Below, piece after piece: positions 30,268 through 41,399 of a stretch of DNA of 64,000 nt. The stretch covers positions 82,143,321-82,207,320 of the forward strand of contig OV277857.1 of the NCBI GenBank assembly GCA_922989275.2, in the 5' to 3' direction. How positions within the stretch are numbered: position 1 is the first letter of the stretch; every line of letters begins with the position of its first letter. The notes beneath the pieces were generated by a model. That model was given only the letters and a program-made list of their open reading frames with translations. It was not told where the DNA came from and searched no databases. The translations under genes and the position numbers were made by a program. The DNA comes from Gari tellinella (Eukaryota; Mollusca; Bivalvia; Cardiida; Psammobiidae).

Positions 30268-31735
30268 AAAATATTAGAGCGAATTGTGGATAGCCTCATC
30301 AGACAGTTCAGGTGACCATAGATGACTCCCAGTTTGGCTTTGTACCAGGCAGAGGCACTACAGACGCAATATTTGTTTTTCGTCAGATGCAGGAAAAACA
30401 CCTAGCAATGGACAAGAAGCTTTACATGGCCTTTGTAGATCTAGAGAAGGCGTTTGATCGGGTCCCTCGGAAAGTGATATGGTGGGCCATGAGAAAACTT
30501 GGCGTTGAAGAATGGATTGTCCGCCTGGTTCAAGGAATGTACGCAAATGTGCGTAGCTGTGTTCGTGTTGGAGAGGGTCATAGCAACGAGTTCGAAGTGA
30601 AAGTCGGTGTACACCAGGGCTCTGTACTCAGCCCATTGCTCTTCATCATTGTACTTGAAGCCCTCTCCCGCGAGTTCCGGACGGGCGTCCCCTGGGAGGA
30701 TCTCTATGCAGATGACCTAGTAATCATCACAGAGTCACTTGAGGAATGTGTCAGGAGACTAATGGTTTGGAAAGAGGCCATGGAAGAGAAAGGACTCAGA
30801 GTAAATGCTGGCAAAACAAAAATCACGATCTGTGGCACTGGCATGGACCTTCTACAGAGTGTTGGCAAGTACCACTGTGCTGTTTGCCGCACAGGTGTGG
30901 GCAGAAACAGCATCTTCTGTAACGGTTGCAAACTCTGGGTCCACAAGAAATGCAGTGGTCTCAGGAGGCTGGTGGAAGATCCTGACTTCAGATGGTCCAG
31001 CTGTCTGGGAACCGCTCACCCCATTGACTGCAGAGCACAGAAAGAGGTCCAAGTTGGCCAAGACAAGCTGGAGGTGGTTCTCTCCTTTTGCTACCTTGGG
31101 GACATGTTGTCTGCAGCAGGCGCCTGTGACCTTGCACCAACGGCTCGTGTTAAGTCTGCCTGGAAGAAATTCAAGGAGCTACTGCCTGTCCTCATGTCAC
31201 GCCACCTCTCATACAAGACACGCGGCCGCATCTACAGCATGTGCGTGCGAAGTGTTATGCTCCACGCCAGTGAAACCTGGCCTCTGATCAAGCCAAACTT
31301 CCAGCGCCTGCAGCGTAATGACAGGGCCATGATCAGACAGATTTGCAATGTCAAGCCAGAAGATGTGACCACTGTCCATTCCAGGAAGCTGCTAACGCAA
31401 CTATGCATAGAGGACTTGGAGCTCATCTTGAGGGAAAGACGACTTCGATGGTATGGGCACGTTGAATGCTCCACTGGAGCTATTAAATGCGCTAGAGATA
31501 TGAAAGTTGCAGGGAAGCGTGGGCCGGGGAGGCCCAAGATGTCATGGAGGGAGCTGACTGTAAGAGACCGCCAAGAATGGGGACTCGCAGCAGTTGACCC
31601 ACATGATAGAAAAGCCTGGAGATCCTGTGTAAGAACCGCCATGCGTGCAGCTAGCCAGTTACCTGGAAGGGAGCCCACTATTGTGGACAATGCTCCCACC
31701 CCTGCACGTTAATCAAAAATCCGATGATGATGATA
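30268..31735 (+). CDS. LINE reverse transcriptase, 5'-truncated
   Basis: The frame from 30312 to 31712 is open for 466 codons; the upstream piece (ERIVDSLIRQF) is one base out of frame near 30308, and everything 5' of the reverse-transcriptase fingers is missing. Visible motifs: FVDLEKAFDRVPRK (residues 41-54), HQGSVLSPLLF (101-111), the catalytic YADD (132-135), then a zinc-binding cluster C-x2-C ... C-x2-C-x4-H-x2-C (189-214), SETWPL, LRWYGHVE, and KRGPGRPKMSW near the C terminus. A (GAT)n-type tail follows the stop. It is a non-LTR retrotransposon protein that copies its RNA at the insertion site; clade not assigned. The endonuclease is absent, so this copy is not autonomous. Its intactness suggests a recent insertion. 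Confidence 0.9.
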
Positions 31736-32484
31736 ATAAGAGTTTAACATTTAGATGAATCTTAAAGGTAAGTTTCATGAATACTTACTGCTATTTTCTT
31801 ATTTCTGAATATGTTGGAGTGCTTTGTTTAGTTGAATAAAGGATTAAAAAACTGATTGGGTGCTATATTAATTATTTCGAAACTTTAATGAATGAAAACA
31901 ATAACGGTTATGTTCCCTTGTTAATGAAGCTATCAACATCCACCATTGGTTCTGTTCTTCGGTGTACTTTATTCACATTTAAAGAAGTTTGTACAAAAAA
32001 CTTTTATTAAAAAATATATACTCAAAACTCTCATAGTTTTAAATTGAAATAATAGTAACAAATATTAAAGTTTCAATAAATTCGATATAATCCTGCATGT
32101 TTCCGAATATTTCAAACACAACAAAAAAAATTTAACTGTGAAAATCGAGTGCTGATATTGAGAGCCATTCCCGGTAAATGCCTGGGTCAAAGTGTCTGTA
32201 CACAATTATATATGTCAATCAAAATAAGCTTCGCCTTTATTTGTTGACAATCTTAAAAATTGTACAGCAGCTAGGTGCAGAATAATATCCCCAATGGTAT
32301 GACGTAATTATGTGGGTGATACAACGGAATTATTCCATGTTGATACAGTAAGACTTTGCTTCAATGACACACATTTGCTTTACTGCGTGCTTACACACAT
32401 TAATTATGGTATTAATATTACAACCAAGCAGGTAAGCAAATTATTAAGCTGTTCTGGAAGTTCCTTCAATAGTTTTGATCAATG
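31736..32484. other. Interior of hAT-like element 1, no coding signal
   Basis: AT-rich, no family recognised, no transposase similarity seen in any frame. Confidence 0.4.
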
Positions 32485-32492
32485 CTGTTGGC

Positions 32493-34183
32493 TAGGGATG
32501 GGTATTGCCAGAATTTTCGTATTGCAATATATTGCGATACTCCATCACAGTATTGCAATACGTATTGCAATATATTGCGTGTTATTAAGGTGAACTTAAG
32601 CGATGGATCTGGGGTGAATATGTGAAGACAAATTAGTTGTACCACTTTGAATCTTAACAACCATGTTACATTCAAGACAAATTGCACTGTTTGTAATGAT
32701 TTTGTATATGAATGTGTGTGGATTTTTCAATTCTGAAATGCTCCCAGACATTCCTTTTGGGATTTTCATAACCAAATTGTCCACCATAATAGTAACTGAC
32801 AGGGTATGGTATATAACGGTGCAAGTTGACAGTATCAGACAAAGTTCTAATCACATTTTTAAATGAAGATATTTTTTTTATAAAATGACTGAAAATGTCA
32901 GTATTTGATACATATTTGTTAGAAACTTTATGTTTTTCATTCATATATGTAAACTTTTATCATGTTTGATAAGGATATCAAATCTGGTATACACATTGAT
33001 TAGGCAGTGCTTCATTGATAATATACTATGCCTTCTGCTAAAAACAAGAGCCCCATGGGGCATATTTTGCTCACCTGAGAATAGCTGAAAAAATGGAGAT
33101 AATGATTTATGTCCAGGACTGACCTAGATATGCAACAGACTGGAACCATTTGAACAAAATATGTAAAGGATATTTAAAAGTGTCACCATACCGAATATAA
33201 AAGCTCTGGCCATATTAGTGTCAGAGAAGAAGACGTTTGAAATTTTCTCTATATAACTCTATGTAAAACTGTGACCCCCGGGGCGTGGCCAATTTTGACC
33301 CCAGGAGCATAATTTGAACAAACTTGATAGAGGACCTGTAGGCAATGCTATGTGCCAAATATCTAAGCTCTGGCCCTTGTAGTTTCAGACTAGAAGATTT
33401 TTTAAGATTTCATTGGAAAAAAATCTATTATTAGCTCCTGTGACCTAGTTATGCAACCAACCAGAACCATTTGAACAATTTTGGTAAAGGACATCTAGAA
33501 GTGTCATCATGCCAAATATCAAAGCTCTGGCCATATTAGTTTCAGAGAAGAAGACATTTGAAAATTTCACTATATAACTCTATATAAAACTGTGACCCCC
33601 GGGGCGGGGCCAATTTTGACCCCAGGGATATAATTTGAACAAACTTGATAGAGGACCTGTAGATGATGCTATGTGCCAAATATCTTAGCTCTGGCCCTTG
33701 CAGATTTTGACAAGAAGATTTTTTAAGATTTCCTTATTTTTTCACTTTAGTTGCCATGGTAACCAGTTCTGCATTGTTTTTAATTCTTTGAACAAATTTG
33801 AAAGAGCTTGACCCAAGGAACATTTCTGTATAGTTTGGTTGTATTCTGCCAAGCGGTATAGGAGGAGATGTCATTTGAAGCAATTGTTAACGACGACGGA
33901 CGACGGACAACGCACGACGACTGACACATGGCCATCCCAATAGCTCACCTTGAGCCTTTGGCTCAGGTGAGCTATAACAACAGGGGGGAAAGCCCTCTGC
34001 CCTGCAAGCTGCTTATTTAGTTTGAACAAAACACAATTCTGAATATTTTTAGTTGTGAAAAAAAGCAAATTTCATCAAATTATCATAGAGGATAAAACCG
34101 GTTTTTTGATCAACCGTACCGGTACGTATTGTTTTCAGAACATATTGCAATATATTGGAAAACGGTTTTATTGCACATCCATA
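32493..34183. mobile_element. hAT-like element 2
   Basis: Ends TAGGGATGGGTATTGCC and ATTGCACATCCATA; flanked by an exact 8-bp duplication, CTGTTGGC (32485-32492, 34184-34191). Subterminal GTATTGCAATATATTGCG repeats occur near both ends. Without the pearl-like insertion it is about 760 bp and non-coding. Confidence 0.8.
33043..33975. mobile_element. Pearl-like element (B) inside hAT-like element 2
   Basis: Left AGAGCCCCATGGGGC hairpin with TTGCTCACCTGAG; core units CTATATAACTCTATGTAAAA and TTGATAGAGGACCTGTAG. Microsatellite GACGACGGACGACGGAC; terminal hairpin AGCTCACCTTGAGCC and GGCTCAGGTGAGCT. Confidence 0.75.
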
Positions 34184-34508
34184 CTGTTGGCTGAGGAGGA
34201 TCTAATTTGTAATATTGGTGAGTGGCCATATTTGTAGTGCCAAGCTCACAATCTCGCCCTTGCAGAGATTACACTTAACCTTTTTCTCAATTTATGTTCG
34301 AGAACTAAGATCAAACCTCTGACTTTCATTAACTTATCATTTCAGACGATGTTTTCAGTGTAAAGTAAAGATATATAACACAATCTTTAATCAAGCTGAC
34401 CGTTATCATCTCCCTTTGTATCGATACTACTGTAACTCTATAACTGTATTGTATTGAAAGCTTGAAAACCGGTACAAACTGATATATTGATCCAGCCCTA
34501 GATTTAAC

Positions 34509-35240
34509 CCAGTCCAATTTTGTTTAAGGCAGATTTGACAGGGATTCCTGTTTGAGGGGTTCTTATATCATTGTGTATACATACTCTGCATCGCTATTCT
34601 TGCGGCATCACTATTCTCGCGGTAAACATGCACCAGCCTATCCGGATGTTTACCTGTCAATCACAGTTGACATAGTTTGCACAATCTGATAAAATATCGT
34701 TTAGACCATGGAATTATATGTATAATTCCTCGTTTAAAGCTGCAAAATAAGCAGTATTTTGGTAGTAAGGTAAAACACCACTTTCCGGCGTATTCACTGC
34801 CCAGAAAAAATGAAGGTTTCACTGTATGAATGAAAACAGTCAATTTTAACATGTCAATTTGTTGTTAAATCGTCTTCCAATCTTCCCGTTTGTTAAAACT
34901 GCAATTAACTTTAATTTTAACATGAATTTAGTGAACTCTGACTGTTGCGTTTTCAGGGCTTGACCTTTATACCTCTAGAATTGTGATGTGGCGTCAAGTA
35001 TACAAACTTGCCAACTGGCACAAAATAAACATGTTTTTTATTGTTTAAAGCAATTAAAAGCATACAGATAAAAATTTCTTGTTCAGTAGTTATCACATAA
35101 ATAACTAAATACTTTGAGGAAGAGTGCTAAAACTAAAGTAAGATTTTTGTTTAATTACACCTTTTATTTAATCATTAAGTACGGCGAGAATACAGATGTA
35201 CAGTGTATATCAATTGAATGTAGATGATTTTCACCGATGA
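34509..35240. other. Unassigned
   Basis: No repeat with recognisable ends, no supported exon. A palindrome, GGAATTATATGTATAATTCC, lies near 34710. Confidence 0.4.
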
Positions 35241-35503
35241 TTTCTTTCTTTCTATACTGCTACACGCCCCTTTCGGGTATTACGAGCAGGGGCACTTTTT
35301 AGGTGCACCAATGGGACTGTACCCGGCCGGTCACTTTTTCCCGACACCGATGAACCAGTTGTAATGCTAACCCGAAATCCTGAGCGCCAAGGAGGGAAGC
35401 CATTACTACCAATTTTTAAGTCTTTGGTTTGACCCGGCCGGGGATTGAACCCACAACCTCCCGCACTGCAAGCGGACGCTCTACCACTAAGCCACGCAGC
35501 CGG
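35241..35503 (-). repeat. tRNA-derived SINE 1
   Basis: Minus strand: tRNA-like head with A box TGGCTTAGTGGTAGAGC, anticodon arm TCCGC-TTGCAGT-GCGGG (GCA, Cys-like) and B box GGGTTCAATCCCC. A body containing GCGCTCAGGATTTCGGG and GGTGCACCTAAAAAGTGCCC follows, then an AAAG tail (GAAAGAAAGAAA). Pol III-type retroposon that depends on a LINE. Confidence 0.75.
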
Positions 35504-36021
35504 TTTGGGGGTTTTTCAGCCAGCTTATAGTCGGTCATTACAGCTATCCATATCATGCTTATGTTTTCACACGTTGACATGTCTACCTGACTCAAAAATA
35601 AAATTTGTATTTGTATTAGCAAATGGAGCTGTTGGAGAAATCATCATCAGTTGACAATATGAAAACTTCCTTAAGCTGACAGTTAATCTGGGTATTTCAA
35701 TTCAATTAAAATAGAAAAACTCATTTTCCACCTAATCAGTGCATTTTGAGGTTTGATTGTAGAAATAAGTCGGTTAACAATTAGTTACAAATTCTCCGCT
35801 GATACCGCTCTAGTAACCGGCATCCACAGTGACAACAAACATCCATCCAGCGCTACGGTCTACCGCCCAAAGAATCATCTACACCCGACCGTGCAACGTG
35901 TAAAATTTTGCAAACCTTCAGATCTTAACAAGAATATGCTTTGTTTTTTCAACTTAAATAATGCATTATCTATTCTTACCTTAGAAGCCACGATCTATTT
36001 CAATTTCGCAGAAAAACTTAC
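35504..36021. other. Unassigned
   Basis: No repeat family. If the exon at 36022-36115 is real this would be its intron 1. Confidence 0.35.
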
Positions 36022-36115
36022 AGCATTGTTCATCAATTAAGTCAAATTGACAGACGGTCAAGCAGAGTTGCTTCCCTTGGTTCCCATAATTCTCAGCAAA
36101 AATGTCAGCGCCCAT
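36022..36115 (-). CDS. Candidate first coding exon, unrecognised
   Basis: Minus strand: ATG in a good context (A at -3, G at +4), MGADIFAENYGNQGKQL, then CQFDLIDEQ, and a consensus donor GCT/GTAAGT. The exon ends one base into a codon. It would join in phase to the exon at 3171-3009, but the distance is 33 kb and a whole gene lies between on the same strand. It may belong to another gene or be chance. Confidence 0.3.
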
Positions 36116-36324
36116 GATATCAACGTGAAGACGTAACTCAAAGGCTAGATCATAAATGATGTCGAAAGAAATAAGATTGAGGGATATAGAATATTCCCTT
36201 TTGGTGCACAATGCTATAGAAGGTAATTAGACGAAGAGGGGTTACTAAAGTGACATATTCTGTATGTAACAACGTCCATATGATCGAAAATAACAATCTA
36301 GAAAATAAACCGGACAAAAAAGTG

Positions 36325-36410
36325 TCCGCCCTAGGTGCGGCTCGAACCCAACCCTGTTGATACAGTAGAGACCGAGAGAGATATACGCAGACACTTGCTT
36401 TCCTCAGGCG
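36325..36410 (-). repeat. tRNA-like remnant
   Basis: Minus strand GGGTTGGGTTCGAGCCGCAC gives a B-box match; the A-box side is degraded. Confidence 0.3.
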
Positions 36411-36439
36411 GAATCTGTCTTCTTGCCCTCAGTCCACCA

Positions 36440-36957
36440 AGGAAGCTTGTTACAAGAGTCTGGTACGACCCCAACTAGAAATTAATACGCCTCCACCGTG
36501 TGGGACCGACCAACAAAGAACCTCAGACAGCGTGCCGAGATGGTTCAACGCAGAGCTGTTTAACGAGGGTTTAACTAAATGGAAGATAGATAGATAGATA
36601 GAGCTGCCAGATTTGTTTCTGGGGATTACCGACGAAGAAGCAGTGTTGATGCCATGATAGACACGCTTGGATGTGGCACACTTCAACAACGCCGGCAGCA
36701 GGCCAAAGCAGTGATGTTTTATAGAGTTGTGAACGGACTTGTAGCAATCGACATGCCTTCTTACCTCCACCGTCAAGGAGTAACTACAAGAGGCCACGGT
36801 CTACGATTCATCCAGCCCTTCTTCAGGATCACTGCAATGTTGAAGTCCTTCTTCCCCACCTCAGCTGAGATCTGGAGAGACCTTCCAGTCAGCCTTGTGA
36901 CAGCACCCAACTTGGAGACCTTCAAGTCTGGGATCGTAGCTGTCCATTTGTAAATAT
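36440..36957 (+). pseudogene. LINE C-terminal fragment (jockey/CR1-like)
   Basis: Plus strand frames give RAARFVSGDYRRRSSVDAM, GTLQQRRQQAKAVMFYRVV, LHRQGVTTRGHGLRFI and SFFPTSAEIWRDLPVS, a pattern of the C-terminal domain of jockey/CR1-type LINE ORF2. Upstream frames have stops, and a 41-base insertion breaks the frame (36559-36599). Confidence 0.75.
36559..36599 (+). mobile_element. GATA-tailed retroposon end inside LINE fragment
   Basis: GGTTTAACTAAATGGAAGAT followed by (GATA)n, flanked by an exact 7-bp duplication AGAGCTG (36552-36558, 36600-36606). Looks like an extreme 3' end of a GATA-tailed LINE or SINE. Confidence 0.65.
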
Positions 36958-37080
36958 ACCAGATGTTTTTATCCTGATTTTAATCTTCGGTACCCTCCGT
37001 CACCCATGTATATAAATGTGCGAAAATGCTTAGCTTTCGTAGAGCGGCCATGCACATCAACAGAAGAACAAGAAGAAGAC

Positions 37081-37369
37081 AGGGGGCGTGTTCGATTATC
37101 AGTCCGGAATTTACGGAATCGAAATCGAATGGTCCGGAATTCAATTCCAGGACTGTTCTATCAATTTTGCCCGAGGAGGTGGTGTGAGCAGAATTGTGAC
37201 GTATCATCATGGTTTCCGGCACAATTTACGAACGCTTTGACAGCAAAGTTGTAATAAGTAGGGAACCAGACTACCATATTTGCAAGGGTTCAATTCCGTT
37301 TTTATTTGATTTACTAATTCCATGGAATTGTTCCAAACAGTTCTGGAACTGATAATCGAACACGCCCAG
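37081..37369. mobile_element. Inverted-repeat element, GGCGTGTTCGATTATC ends
   Basis: Left GGGGCGTGTTCGATTATCAG, right CTGATAATCGAACACGCCC; the arms continue with TCCGGAATT motifs. 289 bp, non-coding. Ends resemble PIF/Harbinger-type MITEs, but I cannot see a clear target duplication. Confidence 0.65.
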
Positions 37370-37406
37370 AGACTCAGTGCCAAAAGCCATCTCAGGTCAC
37401 GAGGTA

Positions 37407-37550
37407 ACGGGTCGTTTCGGCCCTGAGTCGTTTCGGCCCGAGTCGTTTCGGCCTGGGCCGTTTCGGCCTATTTTTAGGGCTGGGTCGTTTCGGCCCATTT
37501 GGTGGGTCGTTTCGGCCTCGGCCCAATTTGGTGAGTCGTTTCGGCCCTGT
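37407..37550 (+). repeat. GTCGTTTCGGCC motif cluster
   Basis: Eight near-identical GTCGTTTCGGCC motifs (one CCGTTTCGGCC) at irregular 15-30 base spacing. CpG-rich in an AT-rich setting. Confidence 0.8.
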
Positions 37551-37725
37551 AGATCTAGATTCCAATTTAATTAATTGTACAGAAATAGTAATAAAATTGA
37601 ATTGATGTAATGTCTTTTAAAAAGCACCCTTATCCTGAACCACCATCGATTTTGCATAAAGGCGCGAATCAGCAACTTAAGCAATATGTGTTCAGATAAA
37701 TAAGTAGAGAATAGTTTAACTCATT

Positions 37726-37965
37726 CATCCATGAAATTGTTAATGGACAGTTCCCATATCCAATTAAGTCTAGGCGATTTGACTATTTTGTGTTGATTTT
37801 AACGATAAATTGCAAAATGACAAACAGTGCAGACCCTGATCAGAGGGTTCCTGAAGGAGCCCTCTGGTCAGGTTCTTCACTGTTTGCATAGGGCAAACGT
37901 AATCTACACATGTGCACTGTTTTGTAAATTACGTTTATACTCGTCCATAGGGTTGAATGTGTTAA
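37726..37965 (+). mobile_element. Family G TTAA MITE
   Basis: TTAACTCATTCATCCATG to TAGGGTTGAATGTGTTAA. Core GACCCTGATCAGAGGGTTCC and inverse. Confidence 0.7.
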
Positions 37966-38285
37966 CTAAAGCTGAAAGTATAGCACAAAATGCACATTAA
38001 GAATTTAAGGTGCACTTCAGGTCTATATTTAAAGACAGAAACAAAGTATGGGGTATTCAGGGCTCCAGATAAGAGGGGAGTAAATTGAACAAATCTAACA
38101 TTTTCTCACTCATTTCAGCACCAAACCCTATGGTGTTACCACTCATTTTTATCGTCTCGAAGAGACAATTCAAATGAGTTGGACATCATAGGGTTTAATG
38201 CACAAATAAAGTTTTTAAGTTTTGAAATAATTCTCTTATCTGGAGCCCTGGGTATTGGGATAAAGAACTAAATGCATGTAGTATG
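37966..38285. mobile_element. A remnant split by an L element
   Basis: AAAGCTGAAAGTATAGCAC and, after 38250, GGTATTGGGATAAAGAACTA. Decayed core GCACATTAAGAATTTAAGGTGC. Confidence 0.5.
38058..38250. mobile_element. Family L element, complete
   Basis: Ends CAGGGCTCCAGATAAGAGG and TCTTATCTGGAGCCCTG, flanked by the direct repeat GGTATT. Interior CACTCATTTTTATCGTCTCG and AGAGACAATTCAAATGAG palindrome. Reference copy of the family. Confidence 0.75.
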
Positions 38286-38434
38286 AAGAAAAAAGCCAAT
38301 CTTGTAGTAATAGAGCGCACTGAAAGAATGCACGTACAAGTATATAAAACATGCAGAAACTTACTATGTCCGGTATAGATCGTATTAAATAAATACAGTG
38401 TACTTACTATTAGTTGTCGAAATATTGTTTTTGG

Positions 38435-38984
38435 CCGGATTGAAAATGCGGTCTATAGATTGGCGAAAGCCGTCTGTCTGTCCGTCTGTCTGTCCGTCCG
38501 TCCTCAGTTTGGTTGACCTTTTTGTTAGTGTCAGTTTTAGCCAAAGCTTAAGTCCTACAGCAACCAAATTTGGCATGTACAGTTATAGTGAGGTCATCAT
38601 CACATGCTGTGGGCAACAAGGTCACTGTGACCTAGATTTCACGGTCCAATGACTTGGAGAATTCATTTGTTTTAAAACCTTTTCGTTTGCGTCTTGGTTT
38701 ACCTTTTTGTTAATGTCAGTTTTAGTCAAAGTTTAAGTCCTACAGCAACCAAATTTGGCACGTACAGTTGTAGTGAGGTCATCTTCACATGCCATGGGTA
38801 ACTAGGTCACTGTGACCTAGATTTCAAGGTCCTATGACTTAGAGAATTCTTGGTTAACCTTTTCATTTGCGTCTTGGTTTACCTTTTTGTTAGTGTCAGT
38901 TTTAGTCAAATTTAAGTCCTACAGCAACCAAATTTGGCATGTACAGTTGTAGTGAGGTCATCATCACATGCCATGGGTAACTAT

Positions 38985-38985
<1 letters not shown>
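38435..38985. repeat. About 180-bp tandem repeat with CTGTCCGT lead
   Basis: Begins with CTGTCTGTCCGTCTGTCTGT, then three units with TTTAGTCAAAGTTTAAGTCC, CCAAATTTGGCATGTACAG and AGGTCACTGTGACCTAGA. Pearl-like organisation without the hairpin ends. Confidence 0.65.
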
Positions 38986-39015
<30 letters not shown>

Positions 39016-39016
39016 C
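38986..39016. repeat. TA microsatellite
   Basis: TATTATATTATATATATATA and continuation, closing the tandem repeat. Confidence 0.8.
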
Positions 39017-39224
39017 AAAGCAAAAGTGCAGACAATCCGGCCATACCGACCTTGGCGGTTTCTCGTGATTCAATATTTTCAACAAAAAATAAAATGACAA
39101 CTAGAGTAAATGAGGGTATTATCGACACCTTAAAAGCCTACCAATCAGAAACCTTCTTTTTGTCTTACCAAGGCAAATTATTCGTTCTCTATATGAAAGA
39201 GAAAATTTCATTGTAATAAATAAA

Positions 39225-39568
39225 AAGTAATATACCAAGTTAAAGTCTACTTTCAGTCCGAATGACCGCTCAGCCGACTGTACATATACTCCCCTGATCA
39301 TCGAGCCATCTTGCCTATGAGCACTGCTAACATATGGCTCAGTCAAATGCAGCCGCAGTACCGACTCAGACCCTTCACAGGTACCCATTTTAACCCCTGG
39401 GTGGAGAGGAGCAATTCGCGGTACATGTCTTGCCCAAGAACATTCCTGTACATCATCGGGGATTCAGAAAAAAAACCTTAGTCAGACCGCTGGTATGGCG
39501 GGGGATCGAACTCACGACCCCTGGTACCGTAGTCCAAGGTGTTAACCATTTGGCCACTACCGCCGGTT
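39225..39568 (-). repeat. tRNA-derived SINE 2
   Basis: Minus strand: A box GTGGCCAAATGGTTAACACC and B box GAGTTCGATCCCCC. The body has TTGGGCAAGACATG and CACCCAGGGG then AAATGGGTACCTG, a central segment I know from many invertebrate SINEs (from memory). Confidence 0.7.
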
Positions 39569-39947
39569 CCTTTCTCCTGTATCGCCTTTGTCTGGCTTAT
39601 TAATTAACGTTTCAGTATGATAGCTTCTGTACGTAAACACAGTAGTCAATTATCGACACATCTAGGTTATTATCAACACCCATGCTTCTCTGTATTAAAT
39701 CTGTCAAATACATGTAACAGTAGATTCTAGCATTTGACGAGCTTGACAACTCTGTCCGTCCATCTGTCTGTCCATCACCCCCAACGTAAATAACCTGTAG
39801 GATAATATGTAACTCGTGAGTGTACAGAAATAATAATAAGAAACTCGTGGATTGTTCTTTAATAAGAATTCGGGACGAGTTCTTGTGTAGAGGGGTGTGT
39901 GTAGCTGTGTTGAGTTTATGATTAAACGGTGAGAGATTTGTGTAAGC
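39569..39947. other. Unassigned
   Basis: A short CTGTCCGTCCATCTGTCTGT tract near 39752; no ends or exon. Confidence 0.35.
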
Positions 39948-40021
39948 GATCCCGTGGCTCAGTCAGTAGAGCACTTGCCCAGTAAGCAAGGGGTCCTGGT
40001 TTCGAGCCCCGGTCTGGTTGC
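39948..40021 (+). tRNA. tRNA-Thr-like sequence (AGT), degraded
   Basis: About 73 bases: A box TGGCTCAGTCAGTAGAGC, anticodon stem CTTGC/GCAAG with loop CCAGTAA (AGT at 34-36, but C instead of T at 33), B box GGTTTCGAGCC. The acceptor and T stems have mismatches, so it is probably a pseudogene or SINE head. Confidence 0.5.
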
Positions 40022-41151
40022 ATATTTTTCTCACCATGTTGCAAAAGGTCAGAAAAGTTACGGGTCCATGGCACTCACAACTTTTCAACAAATGAGTCTG
40101 GTAAATCTAACAAGTACTGGACTCAGGATGTGCCAGCAAAATGGTCGCTGATGCAGTGACTTTCAGTCATTTAGTGACTCAGTGTATAATAATATTACCA
40201 TGTTGTATGCTGTTAGAATTTGTTTTACACTATGAGTGAGAAGAGATGCCATCATTATTGGCAATGATCTTGTAGGGCTTTCATGAAAGCCTCTACAGAA
40301 TCAGAATGCTGCTTGCACTATGCTGTCTTGGATTACACTATTATTATTATTTTTCTAGAAATATTGAATTATAAATTTAAAATAATTTCATTTTGAGTTA
40401 TTGTAAATGAACATTTGGCTAGAATCAGTACATTGTTTATATAAAGAAGACATTTTCTGCTATTTCTCTGTAAACTAGATTTTAAAGTTGCGTCTACCAT
40501 CTACACTGCTTACTAGTACTTAGATACCTAACAGTTGTTCACAGTTGCCTTTGACCATTGACCATTCCCCTCTACCCAAGCTTGATTTGGCCTAAGTATA
40601 GCGTTACCATCCAGGCACGGATTTACCGGGGGGGCACAGGGGGCATGGCCCCCCCAGCTGAGCCGACTTTTTTTTTTTTTAACTTACTCTTTTTAACTTC
40701 TGAAACACCACTAAGCTCTACGGTTCTACTGTATTGGCGTGTGCCCCTTATTTGGCCCCTAAAATTTACTGTCTGGACACTGCGGGGTGCCTACTTTATT
40801 TAGATAACATTATAGCCCTGGGGCACATGTTTGGGTAGTGGGAACAATACACCCTTACACTGGTTTAATCATGTTTGCTAAGCGCTTTGTTTTCCAGGTA
40901 TTTCAACCTAATAAGCGTTTTAGTGATTCGGATCACAGTTAACAGGTGCATCATGTTCCCTATTAGACCCTGGCAGCAGGAGTTTGGTTACTATGGAAAT
41001 GAAAGTCTGGTTAAGTTCTTATAAGGAAAAATACAGATCACGCACTGTTACTGTCACCATGAAAAGCAAGTTGGCAAAAATAGATTCATTCCCAGACTGC
41101 GACCATCGCATCGTTTACACTGGTTACAGAAAGATGAGAAAAGACAGTTAC
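40022..41151. other. Largely unassigned
   Basis: 40604-40665 carries CACGGATTTACCGGGGGGGC and a T run, like an end of a hAT-type element; no partner end found. The rest has no repeat family and no supported exon. Confidence 0.35.
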
Positions 41152-41399
41152 TTAACAGTTTACCCCATAGCCTGCCTTTAGTTGACAGGTGACTACTTAG
41201 AGCAGATTGAAAAGTAAAGCAGAATGTGCATTCAGGCACATTATGCTTTATTTCCAGCCTACCTTAAGTTACCATCTACAAATATACTAGGCTATATATA
41301 AATACTAAATATATTTCTTACGGTAAATATTCGTGACTGTCTAAATAAGAAATAATTTTTTCAGTGGATGAATAAATTAGAGGCGTATGTATGTGTTAA
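41152..41399 (-). mobile_element. Family A MITE
   Basis: S-core-L, TTAACAGTTTACCCCATAG to GTATGTATGTGTTAA; the core GTGCATTCAGGCAC is imperfect. Confidence 0.7.

Larger units (their letters stand above)
30178..34500. mobile_element. hAT-like element 1 (outer shell of a nest)
   Basis: Ends TAGGGCTGAATATTG and CAATATATCAG-like GATCCAGCCCTA; flanks GATTTGAC (30170-30177) and GATTTAAC (34501-34508), an 8-bp duplication with one mismatch. No transposase recognised. It contains a LINE (30268-31735), a second hAT-like element (32493-34183) and, within that, a pearl-like element. Confidence 0.6.

Noticed and set aside
30805..31699. 160- and 155-codon frames overlapping the LINE
   Set aside because: Shadows of the 466-codon reverse transcriptase frame.
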